From Patagioenas fasciata (lineage: Eukaryota > Chordata > Aves > Columbiformes > Columbidae): 64,000 nt of DNA. The stretch lies in assembly GCF_037038585.1 (NCBI RefSeq), contig NC_092524.1:48631001-48695000 (forward strand). The letters are read 5' to 3'. Numbering within the stretch: the stretch's first letter is position 1; each line of letters opens with the position of its first letter. Positions 25,758-37,603 of the stretch are shown here, one piece after another. Below the pieces are notes generated by a model, which did no database searches, was not told the origin of the DNA, and worked only from the letters and a program-made list of their open reading frames with translations. A program made the position numbers and the translations under genes.

Positions 25758-27147
25758 AATTGTCAAGCTCCTTGTAGTTATCATTAACGTGGCAGAAGTT
25801 CAGAACCATTCTTGCTATGTCAGAACAGATTTGCTTATTCCCTGCTGTCACCAGCATTTTAAGCTTATTAATGTTGTCATACTTCCCCCCCATTAGCCTG
25901 TCCATATGTTACAGAAATATCATTATTGACTGGTTAATGGTGGTTCAAATGTTTGTGATTTCTACAAGGATTTTTGGTTTCGTTACCTCCTACTCCATGG
26001 TAGTGTTCCACAGCAAAACACCAGTGTGCTTCCTCCTGAGGGTACATACTCCAGTGAGTTTCATTCTCCCATTTCATTGTACGATTTCAGTCCAGGTGCT
26101 AGAACTGCAGGTCATATAGGGCACCCACATGCTTCTGCTTTTAAAATAATTAAATAATCAGTGGCAAAATTAGGACAACATTGGGTGATGGCAGTTTGAT
26201 CACAAAGAAATGGCTGAAATAGAAAGGTCTATAAAGGGCAGCGAACATTAAAAGCAGGTCATGGAAATGAGTATTGAGGGGATTGTTGTGTGAGGAGACA
26301 TGAAGCAAACAGGATTTATGCTGAGAATGAGAATTTTAGAAGATATGGAAGTCAGTGAAGGAAATAGAAGATGATTGGGGAAGGCAAGATTGTGTTTGCA
26401 AGATGGTGAAAGCACAGAATGAAATTAAACATCATTTAAGATGGATACAACCTGAATAAGTCTTGGTTTGGGTGTAATCTAGTAGAGAATGTGCAGCTTT
26501 GGGTTTCTACACTTGTCAAGACATTCAGGTCAGTTACTAGACACTTGGAAGTATTTCCTCCCTGCCAATTTTTATGTTTCAGAGAAGGTGCCCTAACTTT
26601 ATTTTTATTGGAAAATTTGTGATGAGGCAGCACTGACTCATCTGAGCCACATGGAGAATTTTATTCATTTCTATCAATGACACTCTAATGCAATGGAATC
26701 CCAATAATGAAACACGGAGTTCATTGTCTGCCTTGGAAAAAGACCAGGATATGTTCCCCGCCACAGTGGGTTTGTGATATAACCATAAGGTAAAGAGGTA
26801 GGAAATGAGTGAAGCATGTGATTCATGTGCATCAATGAGTGTGCATCAGGGTGCACAGAGACACAGAGGTGATAATGACCATTATGAGAGTAAATAGGCA
26901 ATAGTTTTTGGTCACTCATTGTCTATGTTGTATGAATGAACACTCATTTCCGTATGACATTGCAAAATTGTTTGCTATTGCAAAATTTAAACCACATCGA
27001 CTTCCTGGTGTGATAAAGCAATTCTGTTCATTAGGTTTAGATTAAGTTTTAAACATAAGCACAGAAATAGCAAATCCACTTTTATATCCGTCTTGGAGGT
27101 ATTTACCTCATACTCATTTTTATTGCTCTCAAGGGTCAATGTGACTT

Positions 27148-27173
27148 TACTTCAGGTCATCTGACCTGAAGTA
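27148..27173. repeat. Hairpin-forming inverted repeat
   Basis: An 11-bp perfect stem (arm 'tacttcaggtc') around a 4-base ATCT loop, with a partial outer extension GACT/AGTC. There is no T run after it, and it lies in non-coding DNA. The arms contain AGGTCA-like half-sites (nuclear-receptor type), which may be incidental. Confidence 0.7.
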
Positions 27174-30100
27174 GTCTTTATAGCACATGTCTTGAGAATG
27201 GTAGCCAAGGGAAAGCTAGTGAGTTGTGAAAGGAAATAGAAGGTATTTGTAGGCTATTGGTGAATTACAATAGCCCTAAGTGTCCATAAATCCCTGGATG
27301 TTTCCCAGTTCTACTAAACTCTTGTTTTTCTGAAGCCTGAAGTTAGGCCACTTAGTTATCACCACAGATGCTTGCTATTGAAGGATATGTTTCTAAGACT
27401 GATGAACAAGTGTAACTCAAGATGCCCCCATAGCAGAGGGACTAAGATTTTAAGATGTCAGTAGGTACTCTGGGACTGCTCCTGCAATCCATACTGTAAT
27501 AAAACTTGAAGTGACCCAGCTGTGTTTGTGGAGACTTGAAATGCAATCTGGCTTGGGGTTTCTGATGCACAGTGTCAGTAAGCTTGTCTGTTTTCTGAAT
27601 TAATCTTCAGTTCCTTTGGCTTTGGCCAAAGGATGCAGGCTATGCACATGGCACTTTCAATACATAAGTGTAGCCAGGGAGACAGTGAAACAAAACAATC
27701 GAACTCAAACAAGAATAACACAAAAATAACCCCACCAAACCTGGGACATGATCCAAGGTGATTTTTTTTTTTTCTTCTTTAAAATGAAACATGCTAGTGT
27801 ATAATTTGTGGGTCCTGAGGGGTGATACAAGGGGTCACAGGAGAGCTCTGAGTTGCTCAGAATTAAGAAAATAAATCCAAGTTGCCAATTCAGGCTCTGC
27901 AGCTGTGACCAAGAATAACAGATAGATTTTTTTTTTTTCCACTAGATTTACTCTCTGATATCCAAGTTTATCAGTCAAGCCAGGGCTATTCATCAACTTT
28001 CCTGTCGATAATCCAAACCTAAGTTGGCAAGCTACACTTTTATGATTCACTCCTAAAAAAACCTGGAGTATTTCTGCTGCTTTTTCCTCAGATTTAGCAG
28101 AAGGGAAGGAACCATAGGTATGAACTCTTGTCCATTGAATGGACTCCAAGAAGCATTGGAGAATATCTGCATAATGATACACACTCTCCAAAGGCTGCCA
28201 GCTAAGCCCTGGAGGGTAGTGAGCTGTAGTATTTCCCCTCACTCCCATCTGTTTAATGGCCATCCGTTTAAAAAAACAGCGATGAATGAGTGGAAAAGTC
28301 CCGTTGCTACTTGAGAAGGGCTGATGTTGCAAAAATGGATGCAAGAGTTGCCCTCTTAGAGAATCTCATTACTATAGGAACCAGGTTGAGCAGGCTCCCT
28401 TTGTAGCCTCAGAGCAGATGCATGTACCCTGGCACAGCACAGGCACATGGGTACAGATTTTTCACAGAAGCAGTGACAGCTCCTTGGGATTCCATCATAG
28501 CAGACGTGCCAGGATCATACGTGGATGTTAATGAATAGACAGAAACCCCATATTTGGGGGCTGATACTAGGACCTCTGTGGCTAAGGCCCTGCTTATCTC
28601 TGTCTTCCTATATTAATCCTGATCCAGCCTCTGCTTTTCAATTAATACTGTAACCATCTGCACTTTTAGTCACTGTTTCCTGAACTTTACAGGTCTCAAA
28701 CAACACTGGGATCTCTTATCAACAACTGAGCATCCAATATTTGTATGTAGGCAGAATTTTAGTTCAGGGAAGCTGTGAGATGAGGGAGGACAAACATGCC
28801 AGGATGGAGGTCCTGAACCCAGCACAGCCAGCACCAGCTGCATCTACCTCTGTTTTGCCCTGGTTGTGTTCCTCTTTTCTGTCATCCAGATTTTGCAAGA
28901 GTCTTAAGCTGCTCAGGATCTCAGAGCTCACATGTATCCTGTCTGCTTACAATGTGAATGAGCCTTTCTGAACCTGAGCTCATTATTTGTCATTAGCAGC
29001 AGGTGCCACTTGTTTTCCCTTTTCTATTGTCACTGAAAGACAAGAAATATTTATACTCCCTCCCACCACCCCCAGCTCTATAGTAAGTATTGAAGAGTCA
29101 GGCATTCTCCAGATCTCCTGCCTGCTGCTGCTGAAGTCTGGGTTGAACCCCCGAGGGTGCAGGAGGCTTGTATAGAGCTGTTTGATGCTGAGCGCCATGT
29201 GGTGAAACGGCTTTGCGAGCCGTGAAAGACAGTTCCGCTGGGCTGCACTGCAGTCTCAGGACATCTCGTTTGCAGCCTCTGGCATGGTTTCAATAGGAGA
29301 TGGGAGAGGCTTCAGATTTCTCAAACACTCTGTGGCAGAGATGGAGGCGTAAAAGAAGGAAAGAAAATTAGGTAGTTGAAGGAGTAAGGAATGTCTATGA
29401 AAATAAAAAAGAGGAGATGGGAAAGCAAAAGAAACCAGTCAGGCAAAGCAAATGTGAACATTTTGATCTGGGAGAATTTGTGTTTCACCCTATGCACAAG
29501 AGGGGAGACATTAAAAATTCGTTTCAATAAACACTATTTTATGTTAATGGGACTGGTGGAAGTACAGCATTAGTGAGATGATGAATGTGGGGGGTTTGAG
29601 CTTTCTGGCATTCCAGTATTATATTAACATCTTGAAGAGTGATGGTAGAACCTGGGATGCTGCCATAACTGTGGTGCTCTGCCTCTCAGGATTCCTCAAG
29701 GAAATGCATTTAGTCTTGGCCAAAGGAAAGTGTAAAGTACAAGCTGCTTGTTATGACGCTGCAGACTTCCTCAGTGGGAGTTGAAATGGAGAGGAGAAGT
29801 GGAATGGCTGTGTTAATCCTCAAGGTATGCTTTAGTATGGCTGTAAGTTTGTAAACATACCAGGTTAATGATGGCATTTGAATCCAGCAGTGGGAGTAGC
29901 GCAGTTTGGACCAAGAGGCAACACATAACCTCCTAGAGCTCTTAATCCAAAGTAGTGACCTCAGAGACCTACTTGTTTGTCAGCTGCTGTTGAATCCCTC
30001 AACTCCAGTTCTTGAAGGCTTCAAGAGGAGTAGCTGACTGGCAGAAAGACTCCATTCCTCTTTTTTTTAAAGTAATTTTCTTAGTGGTGAGGTCTGAACC

Positions 30101-32557
30101 CGTAATCTCCTCGGTTGGGAAGGTAGTGTTCTCTGTTGCCCACAGCAGTGACACTAGGAAATCAAAGCATGTTCCCAGCTGTCACTGATTTACTGACCAT
30201 CTGCTTCAGTTTCTCAAAATCTGCACCTTGAATGAGGAGATGAAGTAACCTGAGTGGAGTTGCTCCAGAGATTAGTGCGGTCTTTACTATATCTGAGGAC
30301 TTCTATATGTGGAGAGGTATCTTACGACCATATATGAATTTACCTATCTTCACTAGGTTTCCTGATTTCATTATATGACAAAATTATCTCAGCTGATTAA
30401 AAGTACTTCTCTGTATCTGTGGTAGAATAGCTGCAAGCTGTTGAAGCAACTCTGAGCCTGACTGGTGCTTTTCTTTTATAGCTTGCTGTACAGTTGAACT
30501 TAGCAGCAGACAAGCCATTTTTGTCCAACAGGTGGGGACTGAAGCACACATTACACGTCTTGCTGTGGTATACCTATTATGTGAATCACAGTTTCCTATG
30601 AGAAGGTACTGTCAGAGTGGCACCTCCTGTCCTCCTTGAATTCCCATAATAAATACAAAATCACAGATTTGTTTTACTCTGCACTTCTGTGATTTTGAAT
30701 TATCGTTTTTCTTAGTCCATATGTTAGTCCTGCTATTGCACCCTGCTAGTTCCTCTGAAGATACTCCAGTTCTTCCACTGTACCTCTGTAGTCAGTGGAC
30801 TTAAAATGGTGCAGACAAGTTGCTGGAACAAACTCATGTTTGGTTCTTGTGGCTTTGGATCCCTGTCTTTCTGATGTGCCAGTTTGCATACTACTTCTCA
30901 TGTCTTCATTGCAGTCTTCCTCAGACCCCGATTTATTTCACCGCCACCACCACCACCCCTTGTGTCCCTTCACCCCAACAAAGGCTTGCGGTAGAGTAGT
31001 TTGACTTCAGAAACCTTATTTATCTTTATTTATTTACTGGAAGTCCTCTGAGTTGTCCAGGCTGGTAAATACCCACGTCATCTCTGTATTGATTGATTTT
31101 AGGGCTGCTGAGTTCTTATTATTGCGAATCACTGGGGAGAGAAAGAGAAGAGTGAAAGATCCAGGTCAGCATGGTCTCAACAGCAGATGAGTCTCATCAA
31201 ATGTCTTTTGTCCCAGCTGCTGAATAACAGCTTCACTAGTTTTTAATAAAACAAGAAAAGAAATGTGCAATGTGGAGAAGAATAGTAGGAGGAAAAGAGG
31301 CAAAATCTTTCATGTTTAGGGAAATTAAAGGTAGAGGGTAGGATCTGAGCTACCTGAGGCAGTGAGAAAAGTGGAAGATATCTATCTGCAATGTGTGACA
31401 AAGTAGCACTACAATTTGCTCTCCCATTGACAAAAACCTCTTTTTTGATCCAGCTCCCATCATAAGGCAAAGAACACAGTAATGGAAGGAACGCTTGTCC
31501 TGGTTAGAGCACATGCAGGATGGAATACACTCATTACAACATGCTTGCTTCTGAGGTGTAATAAAAGGGCTTGAGAGGCTGAGTGTTACAATCTCTGATC
31601 ATTAGATCTAAACCAGTTCCTCTTCATAAACACGTGTGTCTCTATCAAATGTTGCTGAATTTAGGGACTAGTGCTTTAAACAAACAAACAAAGTCTCAAT
31701 TGTAGGTGTCTGAGCAATGTTGCCAGTGTGATTGAAATAAAAATGTCACTTGTGCCATTGATCTTGGTAGTGTTTAGCACAGTGACAGCTAAGAGAGGCT
31801 GTCATGTGGAGACAGGTACTGTGTAGTGTGGGAAAACTGACACAGCTGCCAGAGAGCAAAGATCACAGTCCCAGCATAGACACGCGCTAGCCAAGAGCAG
31901 TCTCTCCTTCCTGGCTGATTTATGGCTGCAACCCATCTTCCTTTAACAGTGACAACTAGGAAGGCTCTGGAGTACTAAGCCTGATATGAAGCTCTTTTAA
32001 TAGTTCTCATATAAGGACCTGTAAGAGATTGGTGGGCTAAAAATGTCACCAAAATGTATTTCCTCAGGAAGTTTTTCTCACAATCTAATTTGAGTTTGAT
32101 CTAATCCTTTACACATTCCTTTTTCTCCTCTCTATGGACATACTAGCACTTGGGGTTATCTGACTCTGACAAACCCTTCTTCAGACTTATACTCCAGCAT
32201 TATCCTAATCTGGGAAATACTGATTTCTGTTAAGAAAAAGCAAAACTTTTTTTAAGCTTTGTTTGAATGTTTAGTCTATCCCTTAGTTCATTGAATTGGG
32301 CAGTCGTCTTTTACCAAGTCTTGCACCTGCACAGAGGCAGTCCGGTGGCCTAAGTGTTTGTGACTGATGCAGCTGCACGAGCAGGTTGAGCACCACCTCA
32401 CCCTTCAAGGAGGGGTAGATAAGGGGCACACTGACCTGTGGTACCACAGGATATTTCCTTGAAGAACAGCTGACATTGGAAACCTACGGATCTTGGTATA
32501 CTTGGCAATTCAACTCTATTTCTTAATGGTTGTCTGTGAGTTTTGTGTGGAAGAGAA

Positions 32558-32762
32558 AGTTTGTGGGTTTTTTTATTTTTCGGGGTTTTTTGGTTGGTTT
32601 GGTTTGTTTTTTGTTTGTTTTTGGTTTTTGTTGTTTTGTTTGGAGTTTTGTTGTTGGATTTTTTTTTGCTTTTTTTTCTTTGGTTGGTTAGGTTTTTTTG
32701 TTTGTTTTTGTGGGGTTTTTTGGTGGGTTTTTTGTTGTGTTTTTTTTTTTTCTTTTTTTTGT
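32558..32762 (+). repeat. Long T/G-only low-complexity tract (205 bp)
   Basis: About 200 bases made almost only of T and G on the + strand: TTTG, TTGG and GGTTTTTT units with very few A or C. The frames open across it on both strands (Phe/Gly/Leu-rich on +, Lys/Asn/Thr-rich on minus) come from the tract. It is the longest of a series of such tracts in the window. Confidence 0.9.
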
Positions 32763-33300
32763 GGATGCTGCCTTTTGTTGACAAAGGCATAACTTGTGCA
32801 ATGTGTATATATTATGTTATGTATAGGTTATGTTTTGAATTAATCCTTGTATTTGTTATTTTCTTCATAGCAGAGATGCAGAAGCTTGTTTTTGGTATTA
32901 TACCAGTTGTCTGTGCTATGTTTTTCTAGTTTTGGGAACCTAGAGTGTTCCTTGTTCTCATCATGTGGGATTTTTTTCCAGCTGCCATGTGCATGCTAAC
33001 ATAATCCTTTAATGATGCCTTTCTGCTCCCCTTTCTTCTTCTAACCAAGAAGGCAAACTAGAGTCATTTAGAGTTGAGTAGCTAAAGTCAATTCCACAAA
33101 CAGACTTCATTCCTTCAGTTTCTTTCTTTTTTCTATCAGTGTAAGAAAATGGCTTCATGTGCAGTAGCCATCCTCCAACATCCTCTATAATAGCTCAGGG
33201 AAGGAAAACTGTAGCCCGGGTGGCATCATGCTGCAGACAGACAAAAACCAGTTGCTTAAGTAGTGTGTTGGTTTCTTCTTGAATTGTGGAATAAAAAGAG

Positions 33301-33380
33301 GGTTATTTTTCCATTTGCAGTTGTAATAAAGGCCTCATGTTTAAATGACACTTCTTTTCATAGAATGTAGTGCAAAGGAG
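33301..33380 (+). repeat. Direct repeat copy 1 (80 bp)
   Basis: This segment recurs at 33764-33839. Both begin 'ggttatttttccatttgca', both end 'agaatgtagtgcaaaggag', and the last roughly 45 bases are identical. They differ by one or two small indels (4 bases net) and a few substitutions in the middle. Flanking bases do not match. The start-to-start distance is 463 bases. Confidence 0.93.
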
Positions 33381-33554
33381 GATTGTAAATGTTGCAGTGT
33401 TATGCTACTGGGGCAGATGCCAAATAAGCACCACTGGAGTTGTTGAGAGCACTGTGAGATTATGTACAGATACAGTTTACTTGTGAGTTCTTCTGTGCAG
33501 CTGGCTGCACTCCTGAAATTAGGTTTTCTTCTGCAGTTGTGCACAGAGTCTATA

Positions 33555-33575
33555 TGCACACGTGTGCACGTGCAC
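33555..33575. repeat. Two overlapping palindromes with CACGTG cores
   Basis: A perfect 14-bp palindrome at 33555-33568 overlaps a perfect 12-bp palindrome at 33564-33575. Each centres on CACGTG, the canonical E-box/bHLH site. The location between the direct repeats is noted. Function is not established. Confidence 0.6.
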
Positions 33576-33763
33576 AACCCATCACTATCTCCCAGCTAAC
33601 ATCAGGGGAGAGAAGTAACAGAAGTCGGGGGAACAAGTGTTGGCTTTTAGTTTTTCTAGGATTATTGATATTTCTTTTTTCTTCTTCAGACTTTCATCCT
33701 GCAACTGCATAAAAGTAGAAAGCAAGCAGACAAAGAATCCGCTGGGATCAGAACACCATGCCT

Positions 33764-33839
33764 GGTTATTTTTCCATTTGCATTGCAGAGGCTTCATGTT
33801 TAAATGACACTTCTTTTCATAGAATGTAGTGCAAAGGAG
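33764..33839 (+). repeat. Direct repeat copy 2 (76 bp)
   Basis: Second copy of the repeat at 33301-33380, same orientation. The close identity of the 3' half suggests a fairly recent duplication or two inserts of one short element. The intervening 383 bases are unique within this window. Confidence 0.93.
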
Positions 33840-35140
33840 ACATGTCTGTTCTATAAAGGTGTTGCTTCAATGAAATTTATGAAATAAAAACTGTTGTTCC
33901 ATTCAGAAAAGGCAGCATGTTTAGTTCAGAGCTATACAATGGAGATGTCAAGTGAAGAGTTGCATTATAAGCCTTGCATAATAGAGACTATTATTTTCCA
34001 GTTCGGGATGTAATTTAGTAATAAATGCTATAATGGGCGTTCCTTTTATAGTCTTCTCTTAGGATATTCTTGGACTTCACAAAAGTCGTGGCATTTCAAA
34101 CTATCCACTATTTGCAAGATATATTTATGATGAAAGCAAAGATTTTTCACATTACTTTCCTTGGTACTGTCCCACTAGATACAAATTCAGGTTTGCTGTT
34201 AAGGGTACATTCTCTATAGCATGGGGAGCATCATATTGTGGTATTCATGCATTGCCTTCGGTAGATTTTGATATGTCATTTTCCAACCAAAGCTGCTTTT
34301 TACAATATTCCTTTCCTGTGTTGTAGACAACTGCTAGAAATGAAGCTGAATCTGTGCTCCTTGTGAGGTAATGCACACTCCGATGTCACTGGATGGAGTA
34401 AAAAGTGTTTTGCTACATGAAACCCTAAGTGAAACCCAAGTTTCTTTGCACCATTTCATTTCTGTACAGGCCACAAATAAATTACAGGAATGTAAGCATT
34501 TTCCAGTCTAGAAAGCCAGCCTTTTCTTTCAAGAGTTTAGCAGATCCTTCCTGCTGTAGTGTGGTTTGGACAAAGTAGTATTCAGGCTGAACCAAAATGG
34601 AAATGAAACCTTTTAGGTAGAAAAAAAATTGATAATCTTTAAGGGGGGGTGTGGGGGGAATGCAAGGTGGGCGGCTCTGCATCCATGTTGTTTTTTTTTT
34701 TTAGTGACATGGAATGGCAGCAGGTTGTATGAACAGGTGACAGGTTTCAAGTAAGTAAATGAGAGTGTAATGGAAGAGTTACAATTTATATATATTTGCT
34801 GTTCCTCCAGTGCCTTTGCAACAAAGAAACAAAAGTGTTTGGGAATCCTGTTCTTCCTAGAGTTTCACATTCAAGCTGTCCTGCAACCTTTCTGGTCCTG
34901 AAGTACAACATATGTATATCCTCACATTCTTTCATCTGTCCTTACACGTAGCCTCAAATTTATTTAGTAGGGTTTGCTACATAGAACAGACATTTGTATG
35001 CTTGATAGAAGATGCTGTTCCATTAAGGCAGTATATTAAAGCTTGAAATGGTAATTTTTGCCAAAGTAAAATGGGAACTTTAAAGCCAATCTCCTAGATA
35101 TGTTGTATACAGCAGAAACTGAGGAAAACAAGTCATTACC

Positions 35141-35313
35141 TGACTTGAGGTTCAACAAGGCCAAGTGCCAGGTCCTGCACTTGCATCACAACAACCCCAG
35201 ACAGCACTACAGGCTTCGGGAAGAGTGGCTGGAAAGCTGCCTGGCAGAAAAGGACCTGGGAGTGTTGGTTAACAGCCGGTTGAACATGAGGTGAGGGAAC
35301 TGGAGCTGTTTAG
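35141..35313 (+). mobile_element. Outer CR1 LINE, upstream part (ORF2 fragment), + strand
   Basis: Codes for a recognisable C-terminal piece of CR1 ORF2, the reverse transcriptase polyprotein. Residues resembling '[11 protein letters not shown]', '[14 protein letters not shown]' are read from about 35148 to 35289, after the polymerase core. About 240-250 bases that normally follow are missing. The text jumps at about 35290 to 'gagggaactggagctgtttag', which in intact copies lies some 80 codons later. The element then stops at 35313, where an opposite-strand CR1 begins, and resumes at 35876. It is 5'-truncated and defective. Confidence 0.93.
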
Positions 35314-35875
35314 ATTCATAGCATCATAGAATGCCTCCCTGGGACCCTGTTCCAGTGCTTCACCACCCCCTGGGTAAAGAACCTTTTCTTAATGTCCAAC
35401 CTAAACCTCAGCTGGCACATCTTCCTGCCTTTCCCTGGGGTCCTGTCATTGGTCACCAGAGAGAAAAATTTGTCACCTGCCTCTCCTCCTCCCTTGTGAG
35501 GAAGCTGCAGACCACAATGAGGTCTCCTCTTTGTCTCCTCCAGGCTGAACAAACCAAGTGAATTCAGCCCCTCCTCATATGGTTTCCTCTCCAAATCCTT
35601 CACCAACTTCGTAGCCCTCTTCTGGACACTCTCCAGTAGCTTAATATCTTTATTATCTTGTGGCACCCAGAACTGCAGACAGTGCTCCAGGTGAGGCCAC
35701 ACCAGTGCAGAGCGGGACAATCACCTTCCTCACCCAGCTGGCAATGCTGTGCTGGATGCACCCAGGATGTGGTTGCTCTCTTGCCTGCCAGGACACACTG
35801 TTGACTCATGTTCAACTTGCCGTCAACCAGAACCTGCAGATCCCTCTCCACAGAGCTGCTTTCCAGCATCTCATC
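35314..35875 (-). mobile_element. Inner CR1 LINE, nested in reverse orientation
   Basis: Read on the minus strand, it starts (35875) in the ORF2 C-terminal part with residues like '[20 protein letters not shown]'. A frameshift follows, then a stretch with 'LVWPHLEHCLQFWVPQ', 'LESVQKRATKLVKDLE' and 'LGLFSLEETKRR', then 'KHWNRVPG'. It ends at its 3' tail (35335 to 35314, 'cattctatgatgctatgaat' on the minus strand). Both junctions carry GTTTAG (35308-35313 and 35876-35881), which fits a 6-bp target-site duplication. It is 5'-truncated and cannot move by itself. It is younger than the outer CR1 it interrupts. Confidence 0.94.
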
Positions 35876-36236
35876 GTTTAGCCTGGAGCAAAGAAGGCTG
35901 AGGGGAGACCTCATCGCTCTCTTCAGCTACCTGAAAGGAGGTTGTAGCATGGAGGGTGTTGGTCTCTTCTCCCAAGTAGCAAGTGATGAGAGGAAATGGC
36001 CTCTAAGTTGCCCCAGGGAAGGTTTAGATTGGATATCAGGAAAAATTTCTTCCCTGAAAGGGTTGCAAAGCAGTGGAACAGACTGCCCAGGGAAGTGGTG
36101 GAGTCGCCATCCTTGGAGGTGTTTAAAAGATGTATCAATGAGGTTCTTAGGGACATGGTTTAGTGCTAGAGTTAGGTTATGGTTGGACTTGATGATCTTT
36201 GAGGATCTCTTCTAACAAAAATGACTCTATGATTTT
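35876..36236 (+). mobile_element. Outer CR1 LINE, downstream part (3' end), + strand
   Basis: Continues the interrupted outer CR1 from 'gtttagcctggagcaaagaa'. It proceeds through 'gaggggagacctcatcgctct', 'gattggatatcaggaaaaat' and 'gtggaacagactgcccaggg' to 'gttggacttgatgatctttg' and the 'gactctatgattttat' tail. The order and spacing are those of a standard avian CR1 3' region. The + frame at 35808-36215 covering it is only partly in the old ORF2 frame and is not a gene. Confidence 0.94.
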
Positions 36237-37466
36237 ATAAAAAACAAGAGACCTTCTACAGCTGGTTTTCAGTCTCATCAGATAGGTTCAGAGTGCTCCT
36301 ACTGTATCTGAGGATGTTATTTAAACGTAAGCATCGTAAGTAATGTACAAGTGGAGTGATGTGAATAGCGGAATGTTAGCTTGTAATGACATTTAGAATG
36401 GGTGGGAGTGAGAGAATGGGCTTCCCACAGCAAGTTCTTGAGTTACCCCCACTAAAAAGACAGCTGAGTTCACAGGGTCTGCTGTATAATAGCACAATAG
36501 TGATTATTCTGACAGGGAATCTGTATTGTCAGAATGCTGTGACTGTAGGTTGTCTAGGAAGATTATATCTTGTCAGGATTGCTGATGAGTTTTTATAGCA
36601 AATAAATGGCACAACATAGTATTTGTTTCCGATATTCCACTAAATCTTCCCAGTTAGCTCCCTGACTGTATGGCTTCTCTATTAGGTCTCAGGAGCAAAC
36701 CTTGGTGTTATCACTAGGCATAGCTCTGTAAGGAACAGGCTTCAAGTGGGAGCTCCTTGCCTGAGTGCTCACCAAGGCTGTAGGAATGCACATTAGCGCT
36801 GCATGAAGCACAAGTAAAACATCTCTGTCATCTAGATGGTGTTAGACTAAGGGTTTTCTCTTACTGATATACCTTAATTCCTATCTTTTAGAATATGGGT
36901 CTTGGGGCTGGAATAGACCAGTGGGTCACCAAACCCAAGACATTGATATTGCTATTGCAAGCAGCTGTGTCATTTAATTCCTTTCAGTAGTAATACTAGT
37001 CCATCTCTTAACTCATTTGATTTCTTCTTCTACTGTGTTATTGAAAAGTTGCTACAGAACCCAAATCCTGTAATGAGGAAACACAATTTCTAATTTGATT
37101 CCTATAATGTGTTTTCAGTCCATGTAGAGCCATTTCTTTTCAGACCAGTGTTATCGTTTAGCTTTACCTTTCTTTCTCCTTCTGCCACTCTTCAACTCTA
37201 GGGAAATTTACAGATAGGAAAAGCACAGATTCTAGCCTTCATTTTGCTAGCTAAATGTTTATGATAGCATAGGTAGAACATAAGACCACCTGTTGTGCAA
37301 TGGTTTCTGATTTTCACAACATCTACTCTCTTTTAGAATGGGTAGAAACTGCTGTGACTTGAAAATCAAAAGACTTGTTCTGTAGGAGACATGAAATTGG
37401 CTTACTTTAGGTGCAGACTAATGTTAAATAACACTTCAGGAAAATTTATGCAACCCCCCAGCCACC

Positions 37467-37490
37467 ATCTCTGTCTCTCTCTCTCTCTTT
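37467..37490. repeat. CT microsatellite
   Basis: A (CT)n array with one CTGT interruption. Confidence 0.85.
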
Positions 37491-37550
37491 CTAACTGTGT
37501 AGCAATGCTGCATAGATGTTGAGGGGTTTACATGTAATTGTAATACTGTT

Positions 37551-37603
37551 CTCTCTTTTTTTTCTTTTTTTCTTTTTTTTCCTTTTTTTTTTTTTTTTTT
37601 TGT
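37551..37603 (+). repeat. Poly-T tract
   Basis: About 50 bases of T broken by single C residues, ending in a run of about 20 T. It could be a reversed poly-A tail, but no retrocopy is recognisable next to it. Confidence 0.9.

Larger units (their letters stand above)
25401..32557. other. Non-coding stretch with simple repeats
   Basis: No gene recognised. It contains an A/C tract (25701-25757), an inverted repeat (27148-27173) and short poly-T runs (27764-27774, 27927-27939). The longest open frame of the whole window is here (minus 27835-28344, 169 codons). It has no recognised domain, crosses a poly-T run, and is about what chance gives in 64 kb. Confidence 0.5.
32763..35139. other. Non-coding stretch with a direct-repeat pair
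   Basis: No gene recognised. It holds the two copies of a 76-80 base direct repeat (33301-33380 and 33764-33839) and overlapping CACGTG palindromes at 33555-33575. It also has a G-rich run near 34641-34660. The block 34020-34350 is repeat-free and could be conserved, without proof. Confidence 0.5.

Noticed and set aside
27835..28344. Longest open frame in the window (169 codons, minus)
   Set aside because: No domain, crosses a poly-T run, and one frame of this length is expected by chance in 64 kb of AT-rich DNA read in six frames.
32398..32929. Lys/Asn-rich minus frame and Phe/Gly-rich + frames
   Set aside because: Direct products of the T/G low-complexity tract.
33356..33370. 'catagaatg' words in the direct repeats, similar to a reversed CR1 tail octamer
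   Set aside because: The sequence on either side does not continue as a CR1 3' region.
36890..36965. Phrase resembling an old LINE tail ('ggaatagaccagtgggtca')
   Set aside because: Too short and diverged to separate from chance by eye.
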